Shown here in pieces: positions 7,846 to 15,171 of a stretch of DNA of 64,000 bases. Both the position numbers and the translations under genes were made by a program. Under the pieces are notes generated by a model. It worked only from the letters and a program-made list of their open reading frames with translations, ran no database searches and was not told the origin of the DNA. The DNA is from DAISJI01 sp964559835 (lineage in GTDB: Bacteria > Acidobacteriota > Terriglobia > Terriglobales > Acidobacteriaceae), in NCBI GenBank assembly GCA_964559835.1, contig CAZLJE010000001.1, positions 219,705-283,704 of the forward strand. The letters are read 5' to 3'. How positions within the stretch are numbered: the first letter of the stretch is position 1; every line of letters begins with the position of its first letter.

Positions 7846-8847
7846 ATGTACAGGACGTTTTTCGGACTAACGCGCAGCCCGTTCGAGATCAGCCCGGACC
7901 CGTTTTTCTATTATGGATCGGCCAAACACAATGAGGCTCTGGCGGCGATCTATTACGGGATCCGCGCGCGAAAGGGGTTCGTGGTCGTTACCGGGGAGGT
8001 TGGGACCGGGAAGACGCTGCTGATCCGGCGCATCCAGGACGCGCTCGACCGCGAGCACGTGGCGTTTGCTTATATCTTTAACCCGCTGCTCGCCCCCGAC
8101 GATTTTCTCCGCTATATTCTGGGCGACCTGAACCTGCCGGTTCCGAAAACAAAGAGTGAAGCGCTGCTGACTCTGAACGATTTCCTCATTTCCCGCCATA
8201 AACGCGGGCTCACGTCGGTGCTTATCGTTGACGAGGCGCAGCATTTGAGTCCCGAAGTCCTGGAAGAGATCCGGCTGCTGACGAACCTGGAGACGACGCG
8301 CGAAAAGTTGCTGCAAATCGTGCTGATCGGCCAGCCCGAGTTGGACCAGAAGCTGGATTCGACATCGCTGCGGCAGCTCAAACAGCGCGTCGCGTTCCGG
8401 TGTCATCTCGAGCCGCTTACCCAGCTCGAGTGCCGGGACTACATCGTTCGCCGGCTCCAGCGCGCAGGGGCGGGAGTGAACTCGTGGAAGATCTTCCCCG
8501 AGCCGACGATCGCGAAGGTCTTCCACTATTCACGAGGGATTCCGCGCCTGATCAACTCGATCGCGGAGAACGCCTTGATTGGCGCTTACGCGCGACAAGA
8601 GAAGAGTGTGTCGGAAGAAGTGATCGAAGAAGTCGCAGCGGACCTGCGCCTGAAAACGGTGACTGGAGCGCCTCTTGCGGCATCGGTACCGCTGGACGGG
8701 CAGGAAGCGAATGTCGTGAAACGATTGATCGAGTTGCTACAAGCAGTGGCTGCGCCGGGCGGAAAACCCGAGCCCGATGCGCCGAAGGATACACAATCCG
8801 TTACGGGTGCGCCCACACAGAGTACCCCAAAACCAACTTCCACTTAA
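7846..8847 (+). CDS. ExeA-like AAA ATPase of the exosortase/EPS type
   Basis: 333 aa. The N-terminus MYRTFFGLTRSPFEISPDP is the hallmark of the ExeA/GspA-like ATPases, including those linked to PEP-CTERM/exosortase EPS loci. Walker A is GEVGTGKT (50-57) and Walker B is VLIVDE (125-130), followed by a sensor-like LIGQPEL. The C-terminal ~60 residues are Pro/Ala/Thr-rich and probably flexible. Such ATPases are thought to act in envelope assembly or EPS secretion, often with peptidoglycan-binding partners; the exact role is not established. It sits between PEP-CTERM genes, which supports the exosortase link. A weak sigma-54-like sequence (GGGAAGCCAAATTGCG, 7799-7814) precedes it. Confidence 0.85.
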   Translation: MYRTFFGLTRSPFEISPDPFFYYGSAKHNEALAAIYYGIRARKGFVVVTGEVGTGKTLLIRRIQDALDREHVAFAYIFNPLLAPDDFLRYILGDLNLPVPKTKSEALLTLNDFLISRHKRGLTSVLIVDEAQHLSPEVLEEIRLLTNLETTREKLLQIVLIGQPELDQKLDSTSLRQLKQRVAFRCHLEPLTQLECRDYIVRRLQRAGAGVNSWKIFPEPTIAKVFHYSRGIPRLINSIAENALIGAYARQEKSVSEEVIEEVAADLRLKTVTGAPLAASVPLDGQEANVVKRLIELLQAVAAPGGKPEPDAPKDTQSVTGAPTQSTPKPTST

Positions 8848-8852
8848 GTCGG

Positions 8853-8928
8853 TAAGTTGCCCTTGTTGTTGTGGAGTTACTTGCCTACCAGTTGCAAACT
8901 TTTGCGCTCCAGGCACAGGTGCAACTTA
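8853..8928. repeat. separated inverted repeat TAAGTTGC / GCAACTTA
   Basis: TAAGTTGC (8853-8860) and its exact inverse GCAACTTA (8921-8928) flank a further AGTTGCAAACT (8890-8900). They lie 50-125 bases upstream of the sigma-54-like site at 8977, a normal distance for enhancer sites. Confidence 0.3.
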
Positions 8929-8976
8929 GTAGGGCTGTAACCCATTGAAACTATTAGAAGTGTCGTACAACGGAAG

Positions 8977-8992
8977 TGGAACTTGGACTGCA
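8977..8992 (+). promoter_or_regulatory. sigma-54-like promoter (PEP-CTERM gene 3)
   Basis: TGGAACTTGGACTGCA has GG and GC ten bases apart, as in TGGCACG-N4-TTGCA, with one mismatch in the -24 hexamer and one in the -12 box. A start near 9004 would leave about 53 bases to the ATG at 9057. Confidence 0.4.
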
Positions 8993-9056
8993 CTAGGAGG
9001 GGGGACACTCGGGATGCCAGGCAGTCATGCAGCCCGAATCTTTTGAGGAGGATGGA

Positions 9057-9659
9057 ATGAAGAGAGTGGTATTGATTGCGGTCACGCTGATCTTAATGGC
9101 AGGCTTGGCCGTTGCAGATACAACTTACAGCACGTCGGGGTCGTTCAACGGCGGAAGCAACGTCTTTACGCTCAGCAACGGTGCGACGTTGACTTATAAC
9201 GGCTTGACAAACGCGGTTGGGCAATTTCCACCGAATCCTACGCAGATCAGCTTAGGCACATTCACGTTGTCGGGTTCTGCAGCCACTAGCGCGTCGCTAA
9301 CGTCGAGCTTTGTACTGACGCTGACGCAATCCGCTCCTGCGACAGGCGGCGGACAGTCGTTTGGAAGCGCGACGGTGAATGGGACGGTGTTCATTGGAGG
9401 CGGTACAAACGGATACGTCTCGTTCGGGTCGCCAACGTCGATTAGTTTTCTGGGAGCGGACGGGTTTACCTACACCTATAGTCTTCTCTCCACAACGACC
9501 CGTGGCGGCGGCGCTTTCGGCGTTGATTTAGTAGGAACCGACACCAATAACGGAACCGTTAGCTTGCAAGGAACGCTAACGGAGACGCCCGAGCCAGCGT
9601 CCATGCTTCTGTTGGGAGCAGGCTTGTTCGGTACGGGACTGCTGCGACGTCGTAAATAA
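9057..9659 (+). CDS. PEP-CTERM sorting-domain protein
   Basis: 200 aa from the ATG at 9057 (MKRVVLIAVTLILMAGLAVA), chosen because a GAGGAGG ribosome binding site lies five bases upstream. Signal peptide 1-20. The mature part is a Ser/Thr/Gly-rich beta domain without Cys. The C-terminus carries TPEPASMLLLGAGLFG and RRRK, the exosortase sorting signal. It follows the ATPase gene by 209 bases on the same strand but has its own sigma-54-like promoter and its own terminator, so it is probably transcribed alone. The function of the mature domain is unknown. Confidence 0.85.
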   Translation: MKRVVLIAVTLILMAGLAVADTTYSTSGSFNGGSNVFTLSNGATLTYNGLTNAVGQFPPNPTQISLGTFTLSGSAATSASLTSSFVLTLTQSAPATGGGQSFGSATVNGTVFIGGGTNGYVSFGSPTSISFLGADGFTYTYSLLSTTTRGGGAFGVDLVGTDTNNGTVSLQGTLTETPEPASMLLLGAGLFGTGLLRRRK

Positions 9660-9698
9660 CAAAGGGTCAGCGTCTTCCCCAAGGCGCGTACTACTCTC

Positions 9699-9729
9699 TC
9701 GCCCCGCTCTTGACCAGAGCGGGGTTTTG
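9699..9729 (+). terminator. intrinsic terminator of PEP-CTERM gene 3
   Basis: The stem CCCCGCTCT/AGAGCGGGG is followed by TTTTGTTTTT. It lies 40 bases past the stop of the PEP-CTERM gene. The following stretch 9730-10066 shows no convincing gene or RNA. Confidence 0.9.
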
Positions 9730-10066
9730 TTTTTCCTGAAGCCCTGGGCTGGACGGCGGTATGTCAGGACCGTTGTTAGAGTGGGAGCGATTCGCTGTTG
9801 TGATTCAAAGACGAGCAGGTGCACCCTGATTCCGGAAGCCCCGAGGGGAGGCGCTGCGCAGGGCGCCCTGTTCTAGACCGTTTGATTGGAAGAACGGAGC
9901 CGCTACACCATGTCGTAACGGACCGAATCAGGGCAAAGTATGGCAGGAGAGCATCGTCTGAAGCCCGGAGCCTCAAGTCTCGCCGCGAATTAAGAACGCC
10001 AGCCCGGAGTAATGCGCCACTTCCGTTACGATGCGGGCACTCAAAGAGCTGACAGTTGAACGGCGT

Positions 10067-12376
10067 CTACCCCCGACCGAGTTGCGGAAGAAGTCTCTTG
10101 GCTGCCTCCGCGTCCGGCGACTTGGGATCCAGTTTGAGGCCCTTCTCCAAATGATCCCTGGCCTGTGCGTTCTTGCTAGCTTTTTCGTAGGCGAACCCAA
10201 GGTGATATTGGACGTTTGCGTTATCCGGCTGTTTTCTCGACGCTTCCTCGAAGAGGTCGATGGCGGACGAGTACACGCCCTTCTTGTAGTACGCATATCC
10301 CAAAGTGTCTGCGATGCTGGGATTATCAGGTACCTTACGGCGCGCCGTTTGAGCCAGCTCAAGAGCTTGATCGACGTTGCCTCCGTGCTCGAGCATCAAG
10401 TACGCCAGATTATTGGCAACCACGGGGGAGTCGGGCTGGATCTCGATCGCTTTCTGGAGCAATTGCTGTTCTTTTTGCCAATTGTTGCGGGAGTGCTCCA
10501 GCGAGCTGATCATGATGTACGGACGCACGTCCTTGGGGTTCTTCTGCATCCAGGCGTCCCAACTCTTGACGGCGTCGTCGAGAGATCCGGACGCAACCTG
10601 CACCTGACCCAGGACAGCGAACGCTTCCATGTTGTTCTTATCAAGGTCAATGGCCTTGTGCAGCGAGGCTTGCGCGGCTGAGTAATCCTTGCCTTGGGCC
10701 TGCAGCGTGCCGAGGACCACGTAAAACGAGGCTGTGTTGGGACTCTTCTCAAGCTGCGCCTTCACGCGGGCGAGCGCCTTGTCGGGCTGCTTCTGATTTT
10801 CGTAGACAGCTACCAGGGCGCGGAGCGCCTCCTCAGACGTGGGAGCAACCGACAAGGCCTGCTCGAGGAGTTTTTCAGCTTCGGGCATTTTCTTTTGCGT
10901 CGTCTTCAGGAAGGCCAGACGGATGTAAGCGTTTGGCTGCTGTGGAGCGACTTGGATCGCCTTCTGCAGATCGGCTTCCGCTTTGTCCGGCTGCTTCCGA
11001 GCGAGTTCGACAGCGGCACGATTGATATACCCGTCGGGTGCAAAAGGATAGTTCTGGATCATCGCGTCGGCAGTGGCGGCCAGGCCGTCGGCGTCGTTCT
11101 TTGCAATCGCAATGTCGGCGAGCGCGCGTTGCGCCAGGATAAGCCGGGGATTCAATCGAACCGCTTCCTTGAGTTCCGGGAGTGAGCGCTCGATCTCGCC
11201 GTTCGCCCGGTAAGCCTGGCCCAGCATGTAATGGGCAAAGGCATTGGTGGCATCGGTCTTGACGGCGAGTTGCAGGCCTTGGATGGCGTCGCCCGGTTTG
11301 CCCTGCTTAAGCTGCAACGAGGACTTGAAAATCAGACCTTCCAAGTCCTTGGAGTTTGCTTTAAGGATTTCGTCGGTAAGCTTCTGCGCTTCCGCGTCAT
11401 GGTTGGTCAGGAGAAGCACTTCGGCATAGCGCTTCTTGATCGCCATGTCCTTCGGGTGATCCTGCGAAACGGATGCGAATTCGGCCAAAGCCTTATCAAG
11501 CTGTCCGCGGCCCAGATAGTAGTCGGCAAGGATCACGTAGGTCTGCGCGTCCTTCCCCAATTCCTTCTTGGCCTGCACCATGACTTGTTCGGCGGCATCG
11601 TTCTTCTGTTGCGAGATATAGAGGTTTGCAAGATTGACGCGCGCCGGCATCGAATCCGGTGCGGCGCTGATAGCGGCCTTGAATTCTTGTTCCGCATCCG
11701 GCCAGCGCTGTTGCTGGGCATAGAGACGGCCCAGGAACTCATGCGGTTCCTGCGCGTTCTTGATTTCCAGCGATTTCCTGGCTCTGGTTTCGGCAGCCGC
11801 GAAATCTTTGTTATTGGCCAGTAATAGGGCCATGTTTAACTGGAACCCGGGGTTGTTCGGGTCAGCGTCAACGGCCTTCTGCATCTGGGCCAAAGCTTCA
11901 ATATTGTGTTGCTCGGCGGCTTCTACGTTAGCGAGCAGAGCGTAAGCGCCGCCGTTCTTCGGATCCTTAGCTAGCACCAACTGCGCTTTCTGGCGTGCTT
12001 CCGTCGTTTTCCGGCCGGCGAGATAGAGATTACCCAAGTCTAGCTCGGCCGCCAGCAGGCCAGGCTGGATCTCGACCGTGCGCATTAACTCGGCAAAAGC
12101 GCCATTCCACACTTGCGCCTTCATGTACGCCTGCGCCAGAGCGTAATGTGCATTGGCATCGCCACCGTCGATCTTTACTGCGTTGGCATACTCGATGATA
12201 GCCTCGCGATATTTGTTCTGCTTCATGTAGGCGGCACCACTATCCATGTACTTCTGTTTACGTACTTTTGGATCGCGAGTGCAGCCGGCGGTGAAGGAAA
12301 CGAATACAGCAGTGGCGACGAACAAAACGACGGCTAGACGGTGATTGCGCATAGCGAAACCTGTTAGACCCTTCAT
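10067..12376 (-). CDS. TPR-repeat lipoprotein of the exosortase/EPS type
   Basis: 769 aa from 12376; an in-frame ATG at 12352 (MRNHRLAVVLFVATAV) gives a more standard lipoprotein signal and may be the true start. A lipobox F-T-A-G-C lies at residue 32 (24 from the inner start), so the protein should be membrane-anchored. The rest is about 20 tetratricopeptide repeats (for example KYREAIIEYANAVKIDGGDA and YSSAIDLFEEASRKQPDNA). Long TPR lipoproteins of this plan accompany exosortase/PEP-CTERM EPS systems, where they probably scaffold export or assembly. It is divergent from the AAA+ regulator gene and preceded by a sigma-54-like element at 12414-12429. Confidence 0.87.
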   Translation of the reverse strand: MKGLTGFAMRNHRLAVVLFVATAVFVSFTAGCTRDPKVRKQKYMDSGAAYMKQNKYREAIIEYANAVKIDGGDANAHYALAQAYMKAQVWNGAFAELMRTVEIQPGLLAAELDLGNLYLAGRKTTEARQKAQLVLAKDPKNGGAYALLANVEAAEQHNIEALAQMQKAVDADPNNPGFQLNMALLLANNKDFAAAETRARKSLEIKNAQEPHEFLGRLYAQQQRWPDAEQEFKAAISAAPDSMPARVNLANLYISQQKNDAAEQVMVQAKKELGKDAQTYVILADYYLGRGQLDKALAEFASVSQDHPKDMAIKKRYAEVLLLTNHDAEAQKLTDEILKANSKDLEGLIFKSSLQLKQGKPGDAIQGLQLAVKTDATNAFAHYMLGQAYRANGEIERSLPELKEAVRLNPRLILAQRALADIAIAKNDADGLAATADAMIQNYPFAPDGYINRAAVELARKQPDKAEADLQKAIQVAPQQPNAYIRLAFLKTTQKKMPEAEKLLEQALSVAPTSEEALRALVAVYENQKQPDKALARVKAQLEKSPNTASFYVVLGTLQAQGKDYSAAQASLHKAIDLDKNNMEAFAVLGQVQVASGSLDDAVKSWDAWMQKNPKDVRPYIMISSLEHSRNNWQKEQQLLQKAIEIQPDSPVVANNLAYLMLEHGGNVDQALELAQTARRKVPDNPSIADTLGYAYYKKGVYSSAIDLFEEASRKQPDNANVQYHLGFAYEKASKNAQARDHLEKGLKLDPKSPDAEAAKRLLPQLGRG

Positions 12377-12392
12377 TGCAGCGCTTGAAACA

Positions 12393-12402
12393 AGGAATTC
12401 CT
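12393..12402. promoter_or_regulatory. AGGAATTCCT palindrome in the TPR gene leader
   Basis: Perfect ten-base palindrome just downstream of the sigma-54-like element of the TPR gene. A related palindrome, CGGAATTCCG, lies at 12707-12716 on the other side of the divergent region. The pairing suggests an operator, but such short palindromes can occur by chance. Confidence 0.25.
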
Positions 12403-12413
12403 GCGAAGCTTAC

Positions 12414-12429
12414 TGCAATTCGGCGACCA
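12414..12429 (-). promoter_or_regulatory. sigma-54-like promoter (TPR lipoprotein gene)
   Basis: On the minus strand TGGTCGCCGAATTGCA keeps TGG and a perfect TTGCA at the exact GG-N10-GC spacing. The -24 box is otherwise divergent. A start near 12403 would suit either candidate ATG of the TPR gene. Confidence 0.38.
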
Positions 12430-12589
12430 GCAACAGTGCAATTTTGCTTCGCACCTGCAATCGCCAGGTATGAGAGTGAATGCAGTATTTCTAGACTAGG
12501 GCGGAACCCATAAATCGGCACGTAGCGCGCTCTTACAGCGATTCGCCTTAGCTGTTGAGAGGTAAGAACTGCGCGGCCGGAGGGGAGCA

Positions 12590-12630
12590 GGTGGGAAAAA
12601 GTTTTCCCTGTAGGAAAATCATTTCCCACC
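12590..12630. promoter_or_regulatory. 41-bp palindrome midway between divergent promoters
   Basis: Outer arms GGTGGGAAA (12590-12598) and TTTCCCACC (12622-12630) are perfect inverse copies. Inner arms GTTTTCC and GGAAAAT almost pair as well. It lies about 160 bases from the sigma-54-like site serving the TPR gene and about 140 bases from the one serving the regulator gene. That is the usual placing of an enhancer site for an NtrC-type activator. Confidence 0.5.
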
Positions 12631-12706
12631 TAAGTGTCTCAGTTTGCGTGATAGGCTGTGCCCTCACGTTTCACAATGCGACCCAAGTGAATCACCCCGG
12701 TTAGGG

Positions 12707-12716
12707 CGGAATTCCG
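12707..12716. promoter_or_regulatory. CGGAATTCCG palindrome upstream of the AAA+ regulator
   Basis: Perfect ten-base palindrome 55 bases upstream of the sigma-54-like site at 12771, mirroring the AGGAATTCCT palindrome beside the TPR gene. Possible operator. Confidence 0.25.
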
Positions 12717-12770
12717 TATCAGGTAAGCGGTTCAGCCACTTACAATCAGACACCAAAGTAGTGTGAAATT

Positions 12771-12786
12771 TGGCCAGTTGGGTGCA
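12771..12786 (+). promoter_or_regulatory. sigma-54-like promoter (AAA+ regulator gene)
   Basis: TGGCCAGTTGGGTGCA has TGGC, TGCA and the exact GG-N10-GC spacing. It lies 40 bases upstream of the ATG at 12826, so an ATG further upstream at 12763 is unlikely to be the start. It suggests autoregulation or control by another activator. Confidence 0.4.
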
Positions 12787-12825
12787 ACAGGGAAGCACAG
12801 CTTCACTCCTGAGAAATATTTTGGG

Positions 12826-13872
12826 ATGGCGTTCCCTTCCACAATGACGAGCCGTTTCACCATCACGCCCGAGGCGATGCCTCCGGAAGCGGTAGTTTTT
12901 GGGCGTTCCGACGTGATGCGCGCTGTGCGCAATACATTGCACAAGGGGGCTTCGGCGAACGTCCCAGTGCTGTTGCAAGGCGAAAGCGGCAGCGGGAAGG
13001 ACGTACTGGCGCGCTTCATCCATGAGAGCTCGCCATGGCGTTCCGGGCCATTCGTGAAGGTTAGTTGCCCCATGCTCCGGGGCGAAACGCAAGAGCACGA
13101 GATTTTTGGGAACGGGAGCGCTCCCGCAGGGGAGAGCCAGCGTCCGCGGGTGCAACTGGCGGCGGGAGGGACGCTGTTTTTCGACGAGATCGCCGATCTC
13201 AACGCGTCATCACAGACGCGTTTACTCGAGTTTTTGCAGGAAGGGCAGGAGAGGAACGGTGATGCGGAAGCCGAGGCGCGGGTGATCTGCGCCGTCGGAC
13301 GGAGCCTGGAAGAGGAAGTGTCAAGCGGAAGATTCCGCCAGGACCTGTTCTATCGGCTGAACGTGATCTACGTGCGCGTCCCGCCTCTGCGGGAGCGCAA
13401 GGCGGATGTGCCGGTGTTGGTGGACTATTTCTACCGTTCGTTCAGCGAAAGGTACCGATCGGGGGCGGAGCCGCTTTCGGAGAGACTCGTGGACGCCCTG
13501 TGCCGTCATTCCTGGCCAGGCAATATTAGGGAACTGGAAAACGTCGTTAAGCGGTACGTGATCCTGGCGACAGACGAAGCGATCTTTGCCGAGCTCGAAC
13601 CGCGAACGGTAGATGGAAATGGTCGCAGTGCCGCGAAATTCAAGGCACCGGAGATTGGTCCCGACCAACCGGTCGCGCTGAAGGAGATCACGCGCGCTGC
13701 TGTCCGGGATGTCGAGCGGGAACTGATCCTGAAGACGCTGCAAGCGAACGACTGGAACCGCCGGCGTGCCGCGAGGGCGCTGAATATCAGCTACCGAGCG
13801 CTGATGTACAAGATGAAGGGCGTTCAAGCAAGCAACGAAGCGCCCAATGGAAACGGCAACCGCAAGCACTAG
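12826..13872 (+). CDS. stand-alone NtrC-type AAA+ regulator lacking GAFTGA
   Basis: 348 aa from the ATG at 12826. It has no receiver or sensor domain, only the AAA+ core and a C-terminal Fis-type helix-turn-helix (LILKTLQANDWNRRRAARAL, then NISYRALMYKMK). Walker A is GESGSGKD (52-59), Walker B is TLFFDE (116-121), and the arginine-finger region FRQDLFYRLNVI is intact. The loop that should hold GAFTGA, needed to contact sigma-54, reads FGNGSAPAGESQ and is shorter than normal. It may be a DNA-binding regulator that does not remodel sigma-54, or a divergent activator. Its place between the TPR/PEP-CTERM genes and the EPS operon suggests control of both. Confidence 0.85.
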   Translation: MAFPSTMTSRFTITPEAMPPEAVVFGRSDVMRAVRNTLHKGASANVPVLLQGESGSGKDVLARFIHESSPWRSGPFVKVSCPMLRGETQEHEIFGNGSAPAGESQRPRVQLAAGGTLFFDEIADLNASSQTRLLEFLQEGQERNGDAEAEARVICAVGRSLEEEVSSGRFRQDLFYRLNVIYVRVPPLRERKADVPVLVDYFYRSFSERYRSGAEPLSERLVDALCRHSWPGNIRELENVVKRYVILATDEAIFAELEPRTVDGNGRSAAKFKAPEIGPDQPVALKEITRAAVRDVERELILKTLQANDWNRRRAARALNISYRALMYKMKGVQASNEAPNGNGNRKH

Positions 13873-13921
13873 CGGAAGCCGGAAATTTAGCCCGCAGTAC
13901 GGTGCGGAGGCGGGGTTCGGG

Positions 13922-13935
13922 GTCACAAATGTGAC
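13922..13935. promoter_or_regulatory. GTCACA-AA-TGTGAC palindrome before the EPS operon
   Basis: Perfect 14-base palindrome 15 bases before the GTG start of the antiterminator gene at the head of the EPS run. It looks like a dimeric regulator site or a small RNA hairpin in the leader. No JUMPstart/ops element was recognised nearby. Confidence 0.4.
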
Positions 13936-13950
13936 TCAGAGGGCGGAGCT

Positions 13951-14499
13951 GTGAGTACCCATATCGTGACGATGGACGCGAGCGGAAAAGTGATGACGCA
14001 TGACCATCCACACTGGTTCGCGATCCAAACCCGTTCGCGTCATGAAAAGAAAGTTGCCGACGAGTTGACGGGGCGCGGCGTCGAAGTGTTTCTGCCGTTG
14101 ATCACGCAGACGAGGAAATGGAGCGATCGGGTCAAGAAAGTGGATTTTCCGCTGTTCGCGGGCTACGCATTCGTCCGTATCGCACCAGAACCGAAGACGC
14201 GGGTCAGCGTACTGAGTGCGAATGGTGTGGTCAGATTTGTCGGTCCGACAGCCCAGGGGACGCCGATTCCTGAACACGAGATCGAGAACCTGCGGTTGGC
14301 GCTGGTGAATGACATCGCTCTCCGGCCGCTCCCGTTCGTGAAAATCGGGCAGCGGGTGCGTATCCGCAGCGGGGCGCTGGCCGGGATGGAGGGCATCCTG
14401 ATGGGTACGCGCGGACAGCGACAGCTCGTGGTTTCAATCTCAACCATCCAGAGGTCAGTGTCGCTCGCGATCGAGGGATATGACGTCGAGCCGGTTTAG
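13951..14499 (+). CDS. UpxY/NusG-like transcription antiterminator
   Basis: 182 aa with a GTG start following GGCGGAG. The NusG N-terminal domain begins around residue 20 (HWFAIQTRSRHEKKVADEL) and includes EVFLPLITQTRKWSDR and LFAGYAFVRI. A KOW-like domain follows from about residue 129 (IGQRVRIRSGALAGMEGIL). Specialised NusG paralogues of this kind (UpxY, LoaP, RfaH) load on RNA polymerase and let it read through very long polysaccharide operons. The gene is the first of about 29 kb of same-strand EPS genes and precedes the Wza-like gene by 23 bases, which is the expected arrangement. Confidence 0.88.
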   Translation: MSTHIVTMDASGKVMTHDHPHWFAIQTRSRHEKKVADELTGRGVEVFLPLITQTRKWSDRVKKVDFPLFAGYAFVRIAPEPKTRVSVLSANGVVRFVGPTAQGTPIPEHEIENLRLALVNDIALRPLPFVKIGQRVRIRSGALAGMEGILMGTRGQRQLVVSISTIQRSVSLAIEGYDVEPV

Positions 14500-14522
14500 G
14501 CCGGCGAGCAGAGGGAAGTTAC

Positions 14523-15161
14523 ATGAACAGACACAAAACGATCGTGGCCAGATTCATTACCGGAATATCGGCAGTACTACTGTTGTTCTCGGGCCTCGCA
14601 GTCGGACAGAACCAGGACAAACCGAAGCCGGCGCCGGAGATGGCGAAGCAAACTGCCGACGACAAAAGCAAAACCGACGAGTATGTGATCGGCCCCGACG
14701 ATGTGCTCTCCATCGTTGTATGGAAGGAGCCGGACTTCACGAAGGTAGTGCCGGTGCGCCCGGATGGGATGATCTCGATCGCGCTGGCTGGTGACATCAA
14801 GGCCGCCGGGCTGACGGTGCGGCAACTTCAGGACAATCTGAAGAAGCAGCTCACGGCATATGTGGCGAACCCGGAAGTAACCGTGAGCGTGCAAGAGTTC
14901 CACAGCCAAAAATTCAACATCATGGGCCAGGTGAACAAGCCGGGCGCGTATCCGCTGACCGGGCCCACGACGATACTGGACGCTCTGGCACAAGCGGGTG
15001 GGTTCAGGGACTTTGCGAAGACGAAGAAAATCTACGTGCTGCGCATCATGGCCGACGGAAAACAGGTAAAGCTGCCGTTTAATTACAACGAAGTGATCAA
15101 GGGTAACCAGATGAACACTAACGTTGCATTGGAGCCGCGCGACACGATCGTGGTCCCGTAG
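14523..15161 (+). CDS. polysaccharide export protein (Wza/PES family)
   Basis: 212 aa. N-terminal signal segment (about 1-28, ending LAVGQ). A poly-export (PES) domain spans about 53-130 (EYVIGPDDVLSIVVWKEPDF), then an SLBB-type domain about 135-212 (FNIMGQVNKPGAYPL). Short members like this form the periplasmic part of the export channel. There is no lipobox Cys, unlike Wza, so anchoring probably depends on the barrel protein encoded next. Ribosome binding site GAGGGAAG lies before the ATG. Part of the tight run antiterminator - export - barrel - chain-length - kinase. Confidence 0.9.
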   Translation: MNRHKTIVARFITGISAVLLLFSGLAVGQNQDKPKPAPEMAKQTADDKSKTDEYVIGPDDVLSIVVWKEPDFTKVVPVRPDGMISIALAGDIKAAGLTVRQLQDNLKKQLTAYVANPEVTVSVQEFHSQKFNIMGQVNKPGAYPLTGPTTILDALAQAGGFRDFAKTKKIYVLRIMADGKQVKLPFNYNEVIKGNQMNTNVALEPRDTIVVP

Positions 15162-15171
15162 GAAGGCAGTT

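Noticed and set aside
9730..10066. A small RNA or short gene in the gap between PEP-CTERM gene 3 and the TPR gene
   Set aside because: No ribosome binding site with a plausible frame, no strong hairpin apart from the known terminator, and no recognisable RNA motif.
12258..13155. Minus-strand frames in and beside the divergent region before the AAA+ regulator
   Set aside because: They cover the palindrome and promoter-like sites or the antisense of the regulator; no ribosome binding site or domain.
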